64,000 bases of DNA from Phycobacter azelaicus (GTDB lineage Bacteria; Pseudomonadota; Alphaproteobacteria; Rhodobacterales; Rhodobacteraceae). Position numbers and translations under genes: made by a program. Each line of letters opens with the position of its first letter. The first letter of the stretch is position 1. Shown piece by piece: positions 53,386-63,988 of the stretch. The notes under the pieces were generated by a model, which worked only from the letters and a program-made list of their open reading frames with translations, searched no databases and had not been told where the DNA came from. The stretch spans positions 3,628,001 to 3,692,000 of the forward strand of contig NZ_WKFH01000003.1 in the NCBI RefSeq assembly GCF_014884385.1, read 5' to 3'.

Positions 53386-54855
53386 ATGACAAAATTCTCC
53401 GATCTGAACTTGAACCCCAAGGTCCTCAAGGCAATTGAGGAAGCCGGGTATGAAACACCCACCCCCATCCAGGCCGGAGCCATTCCGCCCGCTTTGGAGG
53501 GACGCGATGTTCTGGGCATCGCACAAACCGGCACCGGGAAAACCGCTTCTTTCACCCTGCCGATGATTACAGCGCTGGCCCGTGGTCGCGCTCGCGCCCG
53601 GATGCCGCGCAGCCTGGTGCTCTGCCCCACGCGTGAATTGGCCGCCCAGGTGGCCGAGAACTTCGACACCTACACCAAACATCTGAAACTGACGAAAGCG
53701 CTGCTAATCGGCGGCGTCAGCTTCAAGGAACAGGACCAACTCATCGACAAGGGTGTCGATGTTCTTATCGCAACGCCCGGTCGTCTGCTCGACCATTTCG
53801 AACGCGGCAAGCTAATCCTCTCGGACGTTAAGGTAATGGTCGTGGATGAAGCCGACCGTATGCTTGACATGGGCTTTATCCCCGATATCGAGCGCATCTT
53901 CGGCCTCACGCCCTTTACCCGCCAGACCCTGTTCTTCTCGGCAACCATGGCGCCGGAGATTGAGCGGATCACCAATACATTCCTGTCGAACCCCGAGCGT
54001 ATCGAGATTGCCCGCCAGGCGACCACGTCGGAAACCATCGAACAGGCCGTCGTGGAATTCAAAGCCTCCCGCAAGGATCGCGAAGGAAGCGAAAAGCGCA
54101 AAGTGCTACGCGCTCTGATCGATCAGGAAGGCGACAATCTGACCAATGCGATCATCTTCTGCAACCGCAAGACGGATGTGGATATCGTTGCCAAGTCGCT
54201 GAAGAAATACGGCTATGATGCAGCCCCCATACACGGGGATCTGGACCAGAGCCAGCGCACCAAAACTCTCGACGGGTTCCGCGACGGACAGTTGAGGATC
54301 CTCGTTGCCTCGGATGTGGCCGCACGCGGACTTGACGTGCCAAGCGTCAGCCATGTGTTTAACTATGACGTTCCCGGTCACGCGGAGGACTATGTTCACC
54401 GCATTGGCCGCACCGGCCGTGCCGGGCGCGAAGGCAAGGCGATCACAATCTGCGTTCCGCGCGACGAAAAGGCGCTGGATGCGGTTGAGAGCCTCGTTCA
54501 GAAAAAGATCGAACGGCTGGAAAACCCTGTGAAGAAGGCTCCGGCGCGCAAGGCGGCAGCCAAAGACGCCGAAGATGCAAATGAGGCCAAGCCCAAGCCA
54601 AGCCGAACCCGCTCACGCAGCAAATCGTCGGACAAAACTGCGGCTTCAGCACCACACCAGCCTCAGGAGCAGGAGGTGCAGTCCTCAGCCCCTAAGGAGG
54701 ACACGCAGGCCGAGAAACCGACGAGCGGCAAAAGATCACGTGGCGGCCGTGGCGCAGGCAAGGACCGGCGTGACGATCGCAAGGTGGTCGTTGGAATGGG
54801 AGACCATATGCCCAGCTTTATCGCCTTGTCCTTTGACGAGCGCCGCGCCAGCTGA
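53386..54855 (+). CDS. DEAD-box ATP-dependent RNA helicase (RhlE/DeaD type)
   Basis: A 489-residue RNA helicase. The Q motif is YETPTPIQAGAIPPALEGRD, motif I AQTGTGKTASF, Ia PTRELAAQV, II VVDEADRMLDMGF, III FSATMAPEI, and the second domain has IIFCNRKTDVD, VASDVAARGLDVPSVSHVFNYD and HRIGRTGRAGREG. The C-terminal 110 residues are a basic, low-complexity tail (RTRSRSKSSDK, RSRGGRGAGKDRRDDRK) for RNA binding. Probable role in ribosome assembly or mRNA decay. Confidence 0.94.
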   Translation: MTKFSDLNLNPKVLKAIEEAGYETPTPIQAGAIPPALEGRDVLGIAQTGTGKTASFTLPMITALARGRARARMPRSLVLCPTRELAAQVAENFDTYTKHLKLTKALLIGGVSFKEQDQLIDKGVDVLIATPGRLLDHFERGKLILSDVKVMVVDEADRMLDMGFIPDIERIFGLTPFTRQTLFFSATMAPEIERITNTFLSNPERIEIARQATTSETIEQAVVEFKASRKDREGSEKRKVLRALIDQEGDNLTNAIIFCNRKTDVDIVAKSLKKYGYDAAPIHGDLDQSQRTKTLDGFRDGQLRILVASDVAARGLDVPSVSHVFNYDVPGHAEDYVHRIGRTGRAGREGKAITICVPRDEKALDAVESLVQKKIERLENPVKKAPARKAAAKDAEDANEAKPKPSRTRSRSKSSDKTAASAPHQPQEQEVQSSAPKEDTQAEKPTSGKRSRGGRGAGKDRRDDRKVVVGMGDHMPSFIALSFDERRAS

Positions 54856-55058
54856 GCCAGCCTTGCAGGTCATCTTTGTTTCGGCCGTGCCCCTTAGGGT
54901 GCGGCCGTTTTCTTTTGCTCCGCTGCCAACTCTCCCCTGATGGTTGCTTTGCACCTGCAGCATGGCGGCAATGACGAATTTACCAGATGTCATCATCGCC
55001 CAATGCACCTAGATCACGGCTAACAATCACACACTCCTGAAACGACCGAGATTGATCA

Positions 55059-55232
55059 ATGCCCGCTTCTGATATCCCCATGTTGACCGCCCAAGACATC
55101 CAAGCCATCGAACAGCGCGCCTATGCCATGCGCAGCGAAGCCATCGCACAAATCTTTCGCGGCGCAGGCGCAGCATTGGTAAAGGGTATGCGAAGGGTTG
55201 CAGGCCTTTTCCAGCGCCCCCGCCACGCCTGA
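55059..55232 (+). CDS. Small DUF1127/RSP_7527-like protein
   Basis: A 57-residue protein, starting MPASDIPMLTAQDIQAIEQR. The pattern AIEQRAYAMRSEAIAQIFRGAGAAL, an amphipathic helix with arginines, then VKGMRRVAGLFQR, matches the small DUF1127-like proteins of rhodobacteria, some of which bind RNA or affect phosphate and RNA turnover in other alphaproteobacteria. No strong ribosome binding site is seen; an internal ATG at 55080 is possible. It is followed by a strong terminator. Confidence 0.65.
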   Translation: MPASDIPMLTAQDIQAIEQRAYAMRSEAIAQIFRGAGAALVKGMRRVAGLFQRPRHA

Positions 55233-55260
55233 GGCAAGCTTTCCCACCATCACTCACAAG

Positions 55261-55295
55261 AAAACGCCCCGGTCCATTTGGCCGGGGCGTTTTTG
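55261..55295 (+). terminator. Terminator shared by the small gene and rnj
   Basis: AAAACGCCCCGG / CCGGGGCGTTTTT, an 11-12 bp stem with T-tract on the plus strand and a matching A/T-tract for the minus strand. It lies 29 nt after the small gene stop and 21 nt beyond the rnj stop, so it is likely bidirectional. Confidence 0.88.
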
Positions 55296-55315
55296 CTTCT
55301 ACCATTTCGAACCCT

Positions 55316-56983
55316 TCAGCGCATACGGCTGATCACAACTGTTACTTCAGGCTTTTTGCCGATTTCGGTATTGGCGGTTTGACGTGCGACCCGGCGCAGT
55401 TCACCTTCCAGCTTGTCGTCATCGCGCAGGGTCTTGGCCCCGGCGCGCATCAGAAACTGGTTGAGATCCTCTTCGATTACCTCGGCCAGAGCCGCATCGG
55501 ATGTGCCGGTTTCGGCAAGGCCTTTGATGTCGCACCAGGGTTCGCCCAGCGGTTCGTCCTCTTCATCCAGGATCACCGTAATCACCAGATGGCCATTCAG
55601 CGCCATGCGGATACGATCACGCACAATTCCGTCCAGCGCACCGATCTTGACCGTGCCATCCAGATAGACCCGGCCAGTCTCGATGTAGTCGACCACCTTG
55701 GGCTCATCCCGCGACAGATCCAGCATGGTCCCGTTCACAGCCACAGCGCTCGCGATACCGGCTTCTTCGGCGATGCGCGCATGCTGGCGCAAGTGGCGAT
55801 GCTCGCCGTGCATCGGCACAAGGATTTTGGGCTTCACCAGAGCATGGAGCTGCTCAAGATCCGGCCGGTTGGCATGTCCTGAGACGTGATAAAGGCCTGA
55901 GCTGTCATCCACCACATCGACGCCGCGCTCCGAGAACTGGTTCATGATACGGATCACGCCCTTCTCGTTGCCAGGAATAGTTTTGGAGGAGAACAGGAAG
56001 AGATCTCCCGCCTTCAGCTCAAGACCGCGATACTTGCCGCGCGCCATCTGCGCAGTGGCAGCGCGCCGCTCCCCCTGGCTGCCTGTCGTAATCAGCATCA
56101 GGTTTTCCCGCGGTACATCCTGCGCTTCCTCGGGCTGGATGACTTTTGGGAAGTCGGTCAAAACTCCGGTCTCGACCGCCGCCTCGACCATACGCAGCAT
56201 CGCTCGTCCCAGAAGCACGATTGAGCGCCCTGCCCGTTCACCCGCTTCGGCGAGAGTTTTCACCCGCGCAACGTTCGAAGCAAAGGTGGTCGCTGCGACC
56301 ATGCCCTTCGCCTCACCGATCAGCCTCGTGATCTCAGGCGCCAATTCTGCCTCAGAGCGCCCCGGATGTGCCGAGAAGACATTGGTGGAATCGCAGACCA
56401 TGGCCTGCACACCATCCTTGGCGATCTCTTTCCACATCTCGGGATCAAAGGGCTCGCCCACCAGAGGGTTCGGATCCAGCTTGAAATCACCGGTGTGCAC
56501 CACGCGTCCGGCGGGCGTATCGATGATCAGCGCGCCGCTTTCGGGAATCGAATGAGACATGGGGGCGACACCGATCGTGAAGGGACCAAGCTTGGTCACT
56601 TCGGGCCAGGCCGAGACGGTTTGCACCATCTTGGGATCATGGCCGCGCTCTTCCATCTTGCGGCGGGCCAAATTCGCGGTAAAGGCACGCGCATAGACCG
56701 GCACCCGCAGATCGCCGTACAGATGCGACACCGCACCGATGTGGTCCTCGTGACCGTGGGTGATGAAGACCGCCTCCAGCTGGTCAACCCGCTCTTTCAG
56801 CCAGGCGATGTCCGGCATGATCAGATCCACGCCCGGGCTGGTCTCCATGTCCGGGAAGGCCACGCCCAGATCCACCAGGATCAGCCGCTCCTTGCCGGGC
56901 TTGCCGTAGCCATAGACATAAGCGTTCATGCCAATTTCACCTGCCCCGCCAAGGGGCAGATAGATCAATCTCTCAGTGCTCAT
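55316..56983 (-). CDS. rnj: Ribonuclease J
   Basis: A 555-residue metallo-beta-lactamase/beta-CASP nuclease with 5'-3' exo- and endonuclease activity in mRNA and rRNA processing. The zinc motif is VFITHGHEDHIGAVSHLYG (about residues 65-83), GAGEIGMNAYVYGYG is at the start, beta-CASP residues lie around MVCDSTNVFSAHPGRSE and VSGHANRPDLEQLHALVKPKILVPMHGEHRHL. The ATG at 56983 overlaps the coaX stop by 11 nt. Confidence 0.95.
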   Translation of the reverse strand: MSTERLIYLPLGGAGEIGMNAYVYGYGKPGKERLILVDLGVAFPDMETSPGVDLIMPDIAWLKERVDQLEAVFITHGHEDHIGAVSHLYGDLRVPVYARAFTANLARRKMEERGHDPKMVQTVSAWPEVTKLGPFTIGVAPMSHSIPESGALIIDTPAGRVVHTGDFKLDPNPLVGEPFDPEMWKEIAKDGVQAMVCDSTNVFSAHPGRSEAELAPEITRLIGEAKGMVAATTFASNVARVKTLAEAGERAGRSIVLLGRAMLRMVEAAVETGVLTDFPKVIQPEEAQDVPRENLMLITTGSQGERRAATAQMARGKYRGLELKAGDLFLFSSKTIPGNEKGVIRIMNQFSERGVDVVDDSSGLYHVSGHANRPDLEQLHALVKPKILVPMHGEHRHLRQHARIAEEAGIASAVAVNGTMLDLSRDEPKVVDYIETGRVYLDGTVKIGALDGIVRDRIRMALNGHLVITVILDEEDEPLGEPWCDIKGLAETGTSDAALAEVIEEDLNQFLMRAGAKTLRDDDKLEGELRRVARQTANTEIGKKPEVTVVISRMR

Positions 56984-57761
56984 TCGGAGTACCGTTATCC
57001 TTGTTATATTTATGGATGACCTGCAGCCCATGCATGGTGAGATCATCCTCATATGCGTCGAACAGATCAGCAGTTTGCTGGAACAAAGGCGCCAGCCCGC
57101 CTGTCGATATGATTTTCATGGGCACGCCGCGCTCTTCCTTGATGCGGGTGCAGATTTCACGCACGAGGCCGACATAACCCCAGAAGACGCCAGATTGCAT
57201 ACAGGCCACGGTATTGGTGCCGATGACCTTTTGCGGCTTGGAGATGTCCACGTGGGGCAAGGCCGCTGCTGCCTGATGTAGGGCTTCAAGGCTCAGATTC
57301 ACCCCTGGTGCAATCACCCCGCCCACATAGGCGCCATCCTCAGCCACGACATCGAAAGTGGTCGCCGTGCCAAAATCCACCATGATCAGGTTGCCGCCAT
57401 AGTGATCAAAACCCGCAACCGTGTTGACCAGTCGGTCCGGGCCGACAGCGGTGCCTTCGTCCACGCGCACCTCGACCGGCAACAGGCAGTCGGATTTGCC
57501 AACCACCAGGGGCCGGGTATTGAAGTATCGGTCCCCAAGAACCCGAAGGTTAAAAACCACCCGCGGCACAGTAGAAGAGATGATCATGTCGGTGATCTCC
57601 GCCTCAATCCCCTGCAGGCGCATCAGTGTGTTGAGCCATACAAAGTACTGATCCGCCGTGCGCCGCCAGTCCGTCGCCGTGCGCCAGGTGCCGATGAACT
57701 GCTCCCCATCCCAGATCGAGAAGACGGTATTGGTATTGCCACAATCAACAGCCAAAAGCAT
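56973..57761 (-). CDS. coaX: Type III pantothenate kinase
   Basis: A 262-residue CoaX kinase phosphorylating pantothenate, first step of coenzyme A synthesis. The N-terminal phosphate loop is MLLAVDCGNTNTVFSIWDG, the catalytic aspartate region DEGTAVGPDRLVN, and later MVDFGTATTFDVVAEDGAYVGGVIAPGV and ISTGGLAPLF. The gene lies between birA (14 nt gap) and rnj (11 nt overlap), the common alphaproteobacterial arrangement. Confidence 0.95.
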   Translation of the reverse strand: MLLAVDCGNTNTVFSIWDGEQFIGTWRTATDWRRTADQYFVWLNTLMRLQGIEAEITDMIISSTVPRVVFNLRVLGDRYFNTRPLVVGKSDCLLPVEVRVDEGTAVGPDRLVNTVAGFDHYGGNLIMVDFGTATTFDVVAEDGAYVGGVIAPGVNLSLEALHQAAAALPHVDISKPQKVIGTNTVACMQSGVFWGYVGLVREICTRIKEERGVPMKIISTGGLAPLFQQTADLFDAYEDDLTMHGLQVIHKYNKDNGTPNEH

Positions 57762-57775
57762 GGGGCGCGCCTTTC

Positions 57776-58522
57776 CTAGAAGTAGACATCCGCGGCGGGA
57801 ATGGTGACGCGGCCTTTGGCGGTGTTTAGGACAAGGTTGCCCCGGGCGTCCACCGTTTCAAAGGTGCCTTCGGTGTCCGATGTTGCGGTCCGGGCGGTGA
57901 TGACCTCCCCCAGCTTAGCCGCACGAGACAGCCAGGCGGTGCGGATCGGCTCGAACCCATATGTAACGAACTGCGCCTCATAGCGGGCATAGGCCTGGGC
58001 CAGCGCCTCTAGGAACTCCTCGGCAGACACCTGAATCCCGGTTTCAGAGAGCAGCGAGACCGGCCAAACGGCGCCCGGTTCCAGCCACTCTTTCATCGGG
58101 GTTTCCATCAGATTGACCCCAATCCCGATCGACAAATAGGTGACCCCGCTGCCCTGCCCGGTACTTTCGAGGAGGATACCCGCCAGCTTCCCCCCGTTCA
58201 GCAGCACGTCGTTTGGCCACTTCAAGGCAAGACCATCCCGGCGCCCGGTGACTGCAACGCAGGCATCATACAGCGCCAAAGATGCCACGAAGCTTCTCAA
58301 GGCAACCTGATCTGCAGCCCCATCGGGGCGGAACACAAGGGTTGCCGCAAAGTTGCCGCGAGGATCTTTCCAGTCTCGGCCTCGCCTTGCACGCCCCTTT
58401 GTCTGGCGCAAGGCCAGAATCCATTCCGGCCCCGTCAGATCACCAGCGATCCGAGCCGCCTCATCCAAAGTGCTGTCAACTTCGGGAAGAACGCGTTTTC
58501 CATATCCAGCAGGCCAGCTCAT
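57776..58522 (-). CDS. birA: Biotin-[acetyl-CoA-carboxylase] ligase BirA, short form
   Basis: A 248-residue biotin protein ligase without the N-terminal HTH repressor domain, so purely an enzyme. The ATP-binding loop is QTKGRARRGRDWKDPRGNFAATLVF and the biotin-site lysine region is ALKWPNDVLLNGGKLAGILLE. A small C-terminal domain ends AKGRVTIPAADVYF. The ATG at 58522 was chosen; a GTG two codons upstream is possible. It follows the nuo terminator and precedes coaX. Confidence 0.92.
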   Translation of the reverse strand: MSWPAGYGKRVLPEVDSTLDEAARIAGDLTGPEWILALRQTKGRARRGRDWKDPRGNFAATLVFRPDGAADQVALRSFVASLALYDACVAVTGRRDGLALKWPNDVLLNGGKLAGILLESTGQGSGVTYLSIGIGVNLMETPMKEWLEPGAVWPVSLLSETGIQVSAEEFLEALAQAYARYEAQFVTYGFEPIRTAWLSRAAKLGEVITARTATSDTEGTFETVDARGNLVLNTAKGRVTIPAADVYF

Positions 58523-58550
58523 CGCCACTCTCGCTTATAAAAATGCGCAA

Positions 58551-58577
58551 AAGGCCCGGTCCTGCGACCGGGCCCTT
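58551..58577 (-). terminator. Terminator after nuoN
   Basis: AAGGCCCGGT (58551-58560) / ACCGGGCCCTTT (58567-58577) is a strong stem with a 6-nt loop; the minus strand reads into TTTTGCGCATTTTT. It lies 21 nt beyond the nuoN stop and separates the nuo operon from birA. Confidence 0.85.
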
Positions 58578-58598
58578 TCAGCTTGTCTTTGGTATCGA

Positions 58599-60038
58599 TC
58601 AATTGACAAGGGTTGCAGCCGCAGCCGCAGCCGCTCCGTCAATTCCGAACTGGTAGACCACACCGATCAGCATCAGCGCCGCAGAGGCCATCAGACCGAC
58701 GGTCAGCACAGGCGATCCCTTGGCTTCTACCTCTTCTTCGGAGCCACCGAAGTACATGTAGAAGACGATCCGCAGGTAGTAGAAGGCACCGATAACAGAC
58801 GCGATGGCCGACGCGATGACCAGCCCCATGAGCCCTGCTTCGACACCAGCCTGCCAGACGCCCAGCTTGGCAAAGAAGCCCAGCATCGGCGGAACACCGG
58901 CCAGCGAGAACATCAGGATCAGAACCGCCAGCGCCTTGCCCGGCTCGCGGGATGCAAACTGGTTCAGCGCGTTGATGTCCGTGACCGGCTTACCGTCCTT
59001 TTCCAGCATCAGGATGAAGGAGAAGGTTCCGACATTCATGGTGACATAGATCGCCAGATACACGAGCATCGCCGAAACGCCTACCTCGGTGCCCGCCGCC
59101 AGGCCGATCATCGCATAGCCCATGTGGGCAATGGACGAGAAAGCCATCAGGCGTTTGATGTCACGCTGACCGATGGCCGCAACGGCGCCCAGGAACATGG
59201 ACAGCACCGACAGGACCACGATGACCTGCTGCCAGTCGACAATCGCGCCGCCAAAGGCGTCATGCAGCACACGTGCGAAAAGTCCCATCGCGGCAACCTT
59301 AGGCGCGGTCGCAAAGAAAGCCGTCACCGGTGTGGGGGAGCCTTCGTAGACATCAGGGGTCCACATGTGGAACGGCACGGCAGAAACCTTGAAGGCCATG
59401 CCAGAGATCAGGAACACGAGGCCAAAGAGCATGCCAAGCGACATTTCACCATGCTCGGCCACCTGAATGATACCGGTGAACTTGGTGGTTCCGGCGAAGC
59501 CATAGACCAACGAAGCACCGTAGAGCAGCAGACCAGAGGACAGCGCGCCAAGAACGAAGTACTTGAGGCCCGCTTCAGTCGATTTGATGCTATCGCGGCG
59601 CAGGGAGGCAACCACGTAAAGCGCCAGCGACTGCAGTTCGAGCCCCATGTACAGCGCCATCAGATCGCCGGCGGATACCATCACCATCATACCGACTGCG
59701 CTCAGCGCGATCAGGATGGGGTATTCGAAGGGCAGCATGCCGCGGCGGGACATGTATTCCTGTCCCATAATCATCACCGCAGCAGCGGCGACCAAGATCA
59801 CCACCTTGGCAAAACGCGAAAAGCCATCATCGACGAACATGCCGCCAAAGGCTTCGTTGCTGCCACTGCCCGCTGTGGCGATCCAGACCGCCAGGGCAAC
59901 CATCAGGCCGGAAGTGGCCCAGACAAGCGTCGTGGCCAGTTTGTCCTTGCTGGTGTAAACGGCCACCAGGAGCGCCACCATTGCGTAGAGCGCCAGAACA
60001 ATCTCTGGCAGGACGATGGAGAGATCAGCTTGGATCAT
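58599..60038 (-). CDS. nuoN: NADH-quinone oxidoreductase subunit N
   Basis: A 479-residue antiporter-like membrane subunit of complex I with about 14 hydrophobic segments. [30 protein letters not shown] and [27 protein letters not shown] are the proton-channel motifs with the key lysines, and [13 protein letters not shown] is in the middle. Last gene of the nuo operon; starts 14 nt after the nuoM stop. Confidence 0.96.
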   Translation of the reverse strand: MIQADLSIVLPEIVLALYAMVALLVAVYTSKDKLATTLVWATSGLMVALAVWIATAGSGSNEAFGGMFVDDGFSRFAKVVILVAAAAVMIMGQEYMSRRGMLPFEYPILIALSAVGMMVMVSAGDLMALYMGLELQSLALYVVASLRRDSIKSTEAGLKYFVLGALSSGLLLYGASLVYGFAGTTKFTGIIQVAEHGEMSLGMLFGLVFLISGMAFKVSAVPFHMWTPDVYEGSPTPVTAFFATAPKVAAMGLFARVLHDAFGGAIVDWQQVIVVLSVLSMFLGAVAAIGQRDIKRLMAFSSIAHMGYAMIGLAAGTEVGVSAMLVYLAIYVTMNVGTFSFILMLEKDGKPVTDINALNQFASREPGKALAVLILMFSLAGVPPMLGFFAKLGVWQAGVEAGLMGLVIASAIASVIGAFYYLRIVFYMYFGGSEEEVEAKGSPVLTVGLMASAALMLIGVVYQFGIDGAAAAAAATLVN

Positions 60039-60052
60039 CTGCCTTGGCTCCC

Positions 60053-61600
60053 TTAGTGCGAAGCAATCTGGGTCGCCGACGAGGTGTCAGCGGCGGCCAG
60101 AGATTGGTTGAAGTTCGAAATCAGCGCCTCGGTCGACGGGCCTATGATATCGGTGACAAGCGACGGGTAGACGCCCAGAAGGATGGTCATCACCACCAGC
60201 GGCGCGAAGATGAACCGCTCGCGCGCATCCATGTCCTTGATGGTCTTGAGGCTCTCCTTAATCAGATCGCCAAAAACCACCCGCCGATAGAGCCAGAGGG
60301 CATAGCCCGCCGAGAAGATCACGCCGGTTGCAGCCACAGCCGCAACCCAGGTGTTCTTTTGGAAGGTGCCCATCAGGGTCAGGAATTCACCGACAAAGCC
60401 CGAAGTGCCCGGCAGGCCCACGTTGCCCATGGTAAAGAACATGAAGACCAGAGCATAGGCGGGCATGCGGATCACGAGGCCGCCATAGGCGTCGATGTCG
60501 CGGGTATGCATACGATCATAGATGACGCCGACGCACAGGAACAGCGCCGCCGAGATGAAGCCGTGGCTCAGCATCTGGAAGATGGCGCCGTCAATGCCCT
60601 GCTGGTTGGCTGCAAAGATCCCCATGGTCACAAAACCCATGTGCGCGACCGACGAATATGCGATCAACTTCTTCATGTCCTCCTGCACCATCGCCACCAG
60701 CGAGGTATAGACAACCGCAATGGCGGACATCCACAGGATCAGATCTGTCATCACATCCGCGCCCACCGGGAACATCGGCAAGGAAAAGCGCAGGAAGCCG
60801 TAGCCGCCCATCTTCAAGAGGATCGCCGCCAGCACGACCGAGCCTGCGGTCGGCGCCTGAACGTGCGCATCCGGCAGCCAGGTATGCACCGGCCACATGG
60901 GCATCTTCACCGCAAAGGAGGCAAAGAAGGCGAGGAACAACAGCGTCTGCATGCCGCCAACGATGTGGATGCCAAGAACATCAAAGCTTGCAGCCGAGAA
61001 GCTATGCGTCAGGAGGGTTTCGATGTCCGTGGTGCCCGCGTCCGCATACATGGCGACCATGGCGACCAGCATCAGAACCGAGCCGAAAAAGGTGTAGAGG
61101 AAGAACTTGAACGACGCGTAGATGCGCTCCTTGCCGCCCCAGATACCGATGATCAGGAACATCGGGATCAGGCCTGCCTCGAAGAACAGGTAGAACAGCA
61201 CCAAATCCAGCGCCATGAAGACGCCCAGCATCAGGGTCTCAAGCAGCAGGAAGGCCACCATATACTCTTTGACGCGGGTGGTGACGTTCCAGCTGGCCAG
61301 AATGGTCAGCGGCATCACAAAAGTCGTCAGCATCACGAACAGCACCGAAATGCCGTCGACGCCCATCTTGTACTTCAGGCCAAAGATCCACTCGGCCTCT
61401 TCGACAAACTGAAAGCCGGTGTTTGCTGGATCAAAGTTCGCGTAGATCGACAGCGACGCCAAAAAGGTGATCGAGGTCGCCAGGAGCGCGATCCATTTGG
61501 CGTTGCGTTGTCCCGCTTCGTCATCCCCCCGGAGCAGCAGGGCCATCAGGCCCGCAGCAAACGCCGGGATAAAGGTGACAATAGAAAGGATGTTGTCCAT
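60053..61600 (-). CDS. nuoM: NADH-quinone oxidoreductase subunit M
   Basis: A 515-residue antiporter-like subunit of complex [38 protein letters not shown] is the hallmark, and the second channel half has [23 protein letters not shown]. Start ATG at 61600 shares one base with the nuoL stop. Length is typical. Confidence 0.97.
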   Translation of the reverse strand: MDNILSIVTFIPAFAAGLMALLLRGDDEAGQRNAKWIALLATSITFLASLSIYANFDPANTGFQFVEEAEWIFGLKYKMGVDGISVLFVMLTTFVMPLTILASWNVTTRVKEYMVAFLLLETLMLGVFMALDLVLFYLFFEAGLIPMFLIIGIWGGKERIYASFKFFLYTFFGSVLMLVAMVAMYADAGTTDIETLLTHSFSAASFDVLGIHIVGGMQTLLFLAFFASFAVKMPMWPVHTWLPDAHVQAPTAGSVVLAAILLKMGGYGFLRFSLPMFPVGADVMTDLILWMSAIAVVYTSLVAMVQEDMKKLIAYSSVAHMGFVTMGIFAANQQGIDGAIFQMLSHGFISAALFLCVGVIYDRMHTRDIDAYGGLVIRMPAYALVFMFFTMGNVGLPGTSGFVGEFLTLMGTFQKNTWVAAVAATGVIFSAGYALWLYRRVVFGDLIKESLKTIKDMDARERFIFAPLVVMTILLGVYPSLVTDIIGPSTEALISNFNQSLAAADTSSATQIASH

Positions 61601-63672
61601 CAGTGCGCTCCTCCGCCGATCGACATCCAGGTAACAAGGGCGGCAATGCCCAGCACCATCCAGAAGGCATAGGTAAAGATGAAGCCGGACTGGGCCCGGC
61701 CAGCGAGACGCGTGAAGAAGGGCACGATGCCCATTGCCACACCGTTCAGGAAACCATCAATCGTCTTGCCATCGCCCTTCTTCCAGAAGAAGCGGCCGAT
61801 CGCAATCGCTGGTTTGACGAAGATCGCGTCATAAAGCTCGTCAAAGTACCACTTGTTCTTGAGGAACAGGTACAATGGGCGCTGGTTCTCTGCCAGGCGT
61901 GCCGGGAGCGAGGGGTTCCAGATGTAGAACCACAGCGCCATGATCAGGCCGCCCAGCATCGCGATGAAGGGAGAGAACTTGACCCACTTGTCAACGTTGT
62001 GAGCATCGTCAAGCACGGTGTTTTCCGGTGCGAAGTAAAGCGCGCCTTCTCCGGGCTTGCCGGTGAACACATAGTGATGTTCGCCCTTGGCGGCTTCGCC
62101 GTGATCATCCTTGGCCTCGCCGTGATCGTCGGCAGCGGCTTCGGCATAGGGAATGCCATAGAACTTGCCAACGGTGTCTGCATGGCCAAAGAAGCTCTTG
62201 TACCAAACCACGCCCGCGAAGACCGCCCCCAGCGCCAAAACACCCAGCGGGATCAGCATGACCATCGGGCTTTCATGCGCGTGGTCATGCGTATGTTTGT
62301 CGCCGCGCGGCTTGCCGTAGAAGGTCAGGAAGATCAGGCGCCACGAGTAAAACGAAGTCATCGCGGCGGCAATCACCAGGAGCCAGAAGCCGTACATGGA
62401 GCCGGCGGCATAGGCACTTTCGATAATCGCATCCTTGGAGAAGAACCCTGCAAAGCCAATGTAGGTCAGCGGAATACCAACGCCGGTGATGGCCAGCGTG
62501 CCGATCATCATCGCCGCAAAGGTATAGGGGATTTTTTTGCGCAGACCACCGTAGTTCATCATGTCCTGCTCGTGATGCATCGCATGGATCACCGAGCCGG
62601 CACCAAGGAACAGCATCGCCTTGAAGAAGGCGTGGGTGAACAGGTGGAACATCGCCGCCGAATACATGCCGACACCAGCAGCCACGAACATGTAGCCAAG
62701 CTGGGAACAGGTGGAATAAGCAATGACGCGCTTGATGTCCGTCTGTACAAGGCCCACGGTCGCAGCGAAGAAGGCGGTCGTCGCACCAAGCACGGTGACG
62801 AAGGTGGTTGCCTCGGGTGCGAATTCCATCAGCGGCGACATCCGGCACACGAGGAACACACCGGCGGTCACCATTGTTGCGGCGTGGATCAGGGCCGACA
62901 CCGGCGTCGGGCCTTCCATCGCGTCAGGCAGCCAGGTGTGCAGGATCAGCTGCGCCGATTTGCCCATGGCGCCGATGAACAGAAGCACTGCAATCAGGTT
63001 GGCCGCATTCCACTCACCCCAAAGGAACGCAACCTCGGTCTCTGCGATCTCGGGCATCGCCGCGAAGATGTCGTTGAAGTTGATACTGTCGGTCAGCAGG
63101 AACAGGCCAAAGATACCCAGCGCAAAACCGAAGTCACCTACACGGTTGACGATAAAGGCCTTCATCGCCGCCGCGTTGGCCGAGGGCTTGCGGTAGTAAA
63201 AGCCGATCAGGAGGTAAGAGGCGACGCCCACGCCCTCCCAGCCAAAGAACATCTGAACCAGGTTGTCCGCCGTTACCAGCATCAGCATCGCGAAGGTAAA
63301 GAAAGAAAGGTAAGCAAAGAAGCGCGGCTTGTAGCTCTCGCCGTCCTTCCACTGCGGATCATGCGCCATGTATCCAAAGGAATAGAGATGCACCAGGCTG
63401 GAGACCGTGGTCACAACGATCAACATAATCGCGGTCAGCCGGTCGAGCCGGATCCCCCAGGACGTGGAGAGCGATCCGCTTTCGATCCAGCGCAGGATTT
63501 CGATGTTCTGAGTGGTGCCGTCAAAGGTCAAGAAGACGATCCACGACAGAGCGGCAGAGAGGAAGAGCAGGCCGGTGGCCGTGATCATCGCCGCCTTTTC
63601 GCCAATGAACTTCCAGCCAAAGCCGCAGATCACCGCCCCGACCAAGGGGGCAAAGAGAAGGATGGTTTCCAT
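61600..63672 (-). CDS. nuoL: NADH-quinone oxidoreductase subunit L
   Basis: A 690-residue distal antiporter-like subunit with the long lateral helix at its C-terminus. [36 protein letters not shown] and [21 protein letters not shown] are the conserved channel motifs, and [20 protein letters not shown] is near residue 150. A histidine/acid-rich stretch ([19 protein letters not shown], about residues 510-530) is an insertion typical of alphaproteobacterial NuoL. Start lies 6 nt after nuoK. Confidence 0.97.
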   Translation of the reverse strand: METILLFAPLVGAVICGFGWKFIGEKAAMITATGLLFLSAALSWIVFLTFDGTTQNIEILRWIESGSLSTSWGIRLDRLTAIMLIVVTTVSSLVHLYSFGYMAHDPQWKDGESYKPRFFAYLSFFTFAMLMLVTADNLVQMFFGWEGVGVASYLLIGFYYRKPSANAAAMKAFIVNRVGDFGFALGIFGLFLLTDSINFNDIFAAMPEIAETEVAFLWGEWNAANLIAVLLFIGAMGKSAQLILHTWLPDAMEGPTPVSALIHAATMVTAGVFLVCRMSPLMEFAPEATTFVTVLGATTAFFAATVGLVQTDIKRVIAYSTCSQLGYMFVAAGVGMYSAAMFHLFTHAFFKAMLFLGAGSVIHAMHHEQDMMNYGGLRKKIPYTFAAMMIGTLAITGVGIPLTYIGFAGFFSKDAIIESAYAAGSMYGFWLLVIAAAMTSFYSWRLIFLTFYGKPRGDKHTHDHAHESPMVMLIPLGVLALGAVFAGVVWYKSFFGHADTVGKFYGIPYAEAAADDHGEAKDDHGEAAKGEHHYVFTGKPGEGALYFAPENTVLDDAHNVDKWVKFSPFIAMLGGLIMALWFYIWNPSLPARLAENQRPLYLFLKNKWYFDELYDAIFVKPAIAIGRFFWKKGDGKTIDGFLNGVAMGIVPFFTRLAGRAQSGFIFTYAFWMVLGIAALVTWMSIGGGAH

Positions 63673-63678
63673 GACGCT

Positions 63679-63984
63679 TTAGCCCTTCATCACGTTGATG
63701 TCTTCGACGGCGATGGTGCCGCGGTTGCGGAAGAAGCAAACCAGGATCGCAAGGCCGATGGCGGCCTCGGCGGCGGCCACGGTCAGAACGAACAAGGTAA
63801 AGACCTGCCCCACCAGATCGCCAAGGAAGCTGGAGAAGGCCACAAGGTTGATGTTCACCGCCAAGAGCATCAACTCGATGCTCATCAAGAGGATGATCAC
63901 GTTCTTGCGGTTCAGGAACAGGCCAAAAATGCCAATGACGAACAGCGTCGCCGCAACGGTGAGATAGTGTTCAAGTCCGATCAT
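63679..63984 (-). CDS. nuoK: NADH-quinone oxidoreductase subunit K
   Basis: A 101-residue three-helix membrane subunit of complex [51 protein letters not shown] with the two conserved glutamates (SIELM and later [12 protein letters not shown]). Starts a few bases after the end of nuoJ and is followed by nuoL. Confidence 0.97.
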   Translation of the reverse strand: MIGLEHYLTVAATLFVIGIFGLFLNRKNVIILLMSIELMLLAVNINLVAFSSFLGDLVGQVFTLFVLTVAAAEAAIGLAILVCFFRNRGTIAVEDINVMKG

Positions 63985-63988
63985 CGCC

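Noticed and set aside
58353..60056. 567-residue plus-strand frame opposite nuoN
   Set aside because: Histidine/arginine-rich antisense shadow of a transmembrane gene, no recognisable domain.
59981..61672. 563-residue plus-strand frame opposite nuoM
   Set aside because: Same reason: antisense of a hydrophobic protein in a GC-rich genome.
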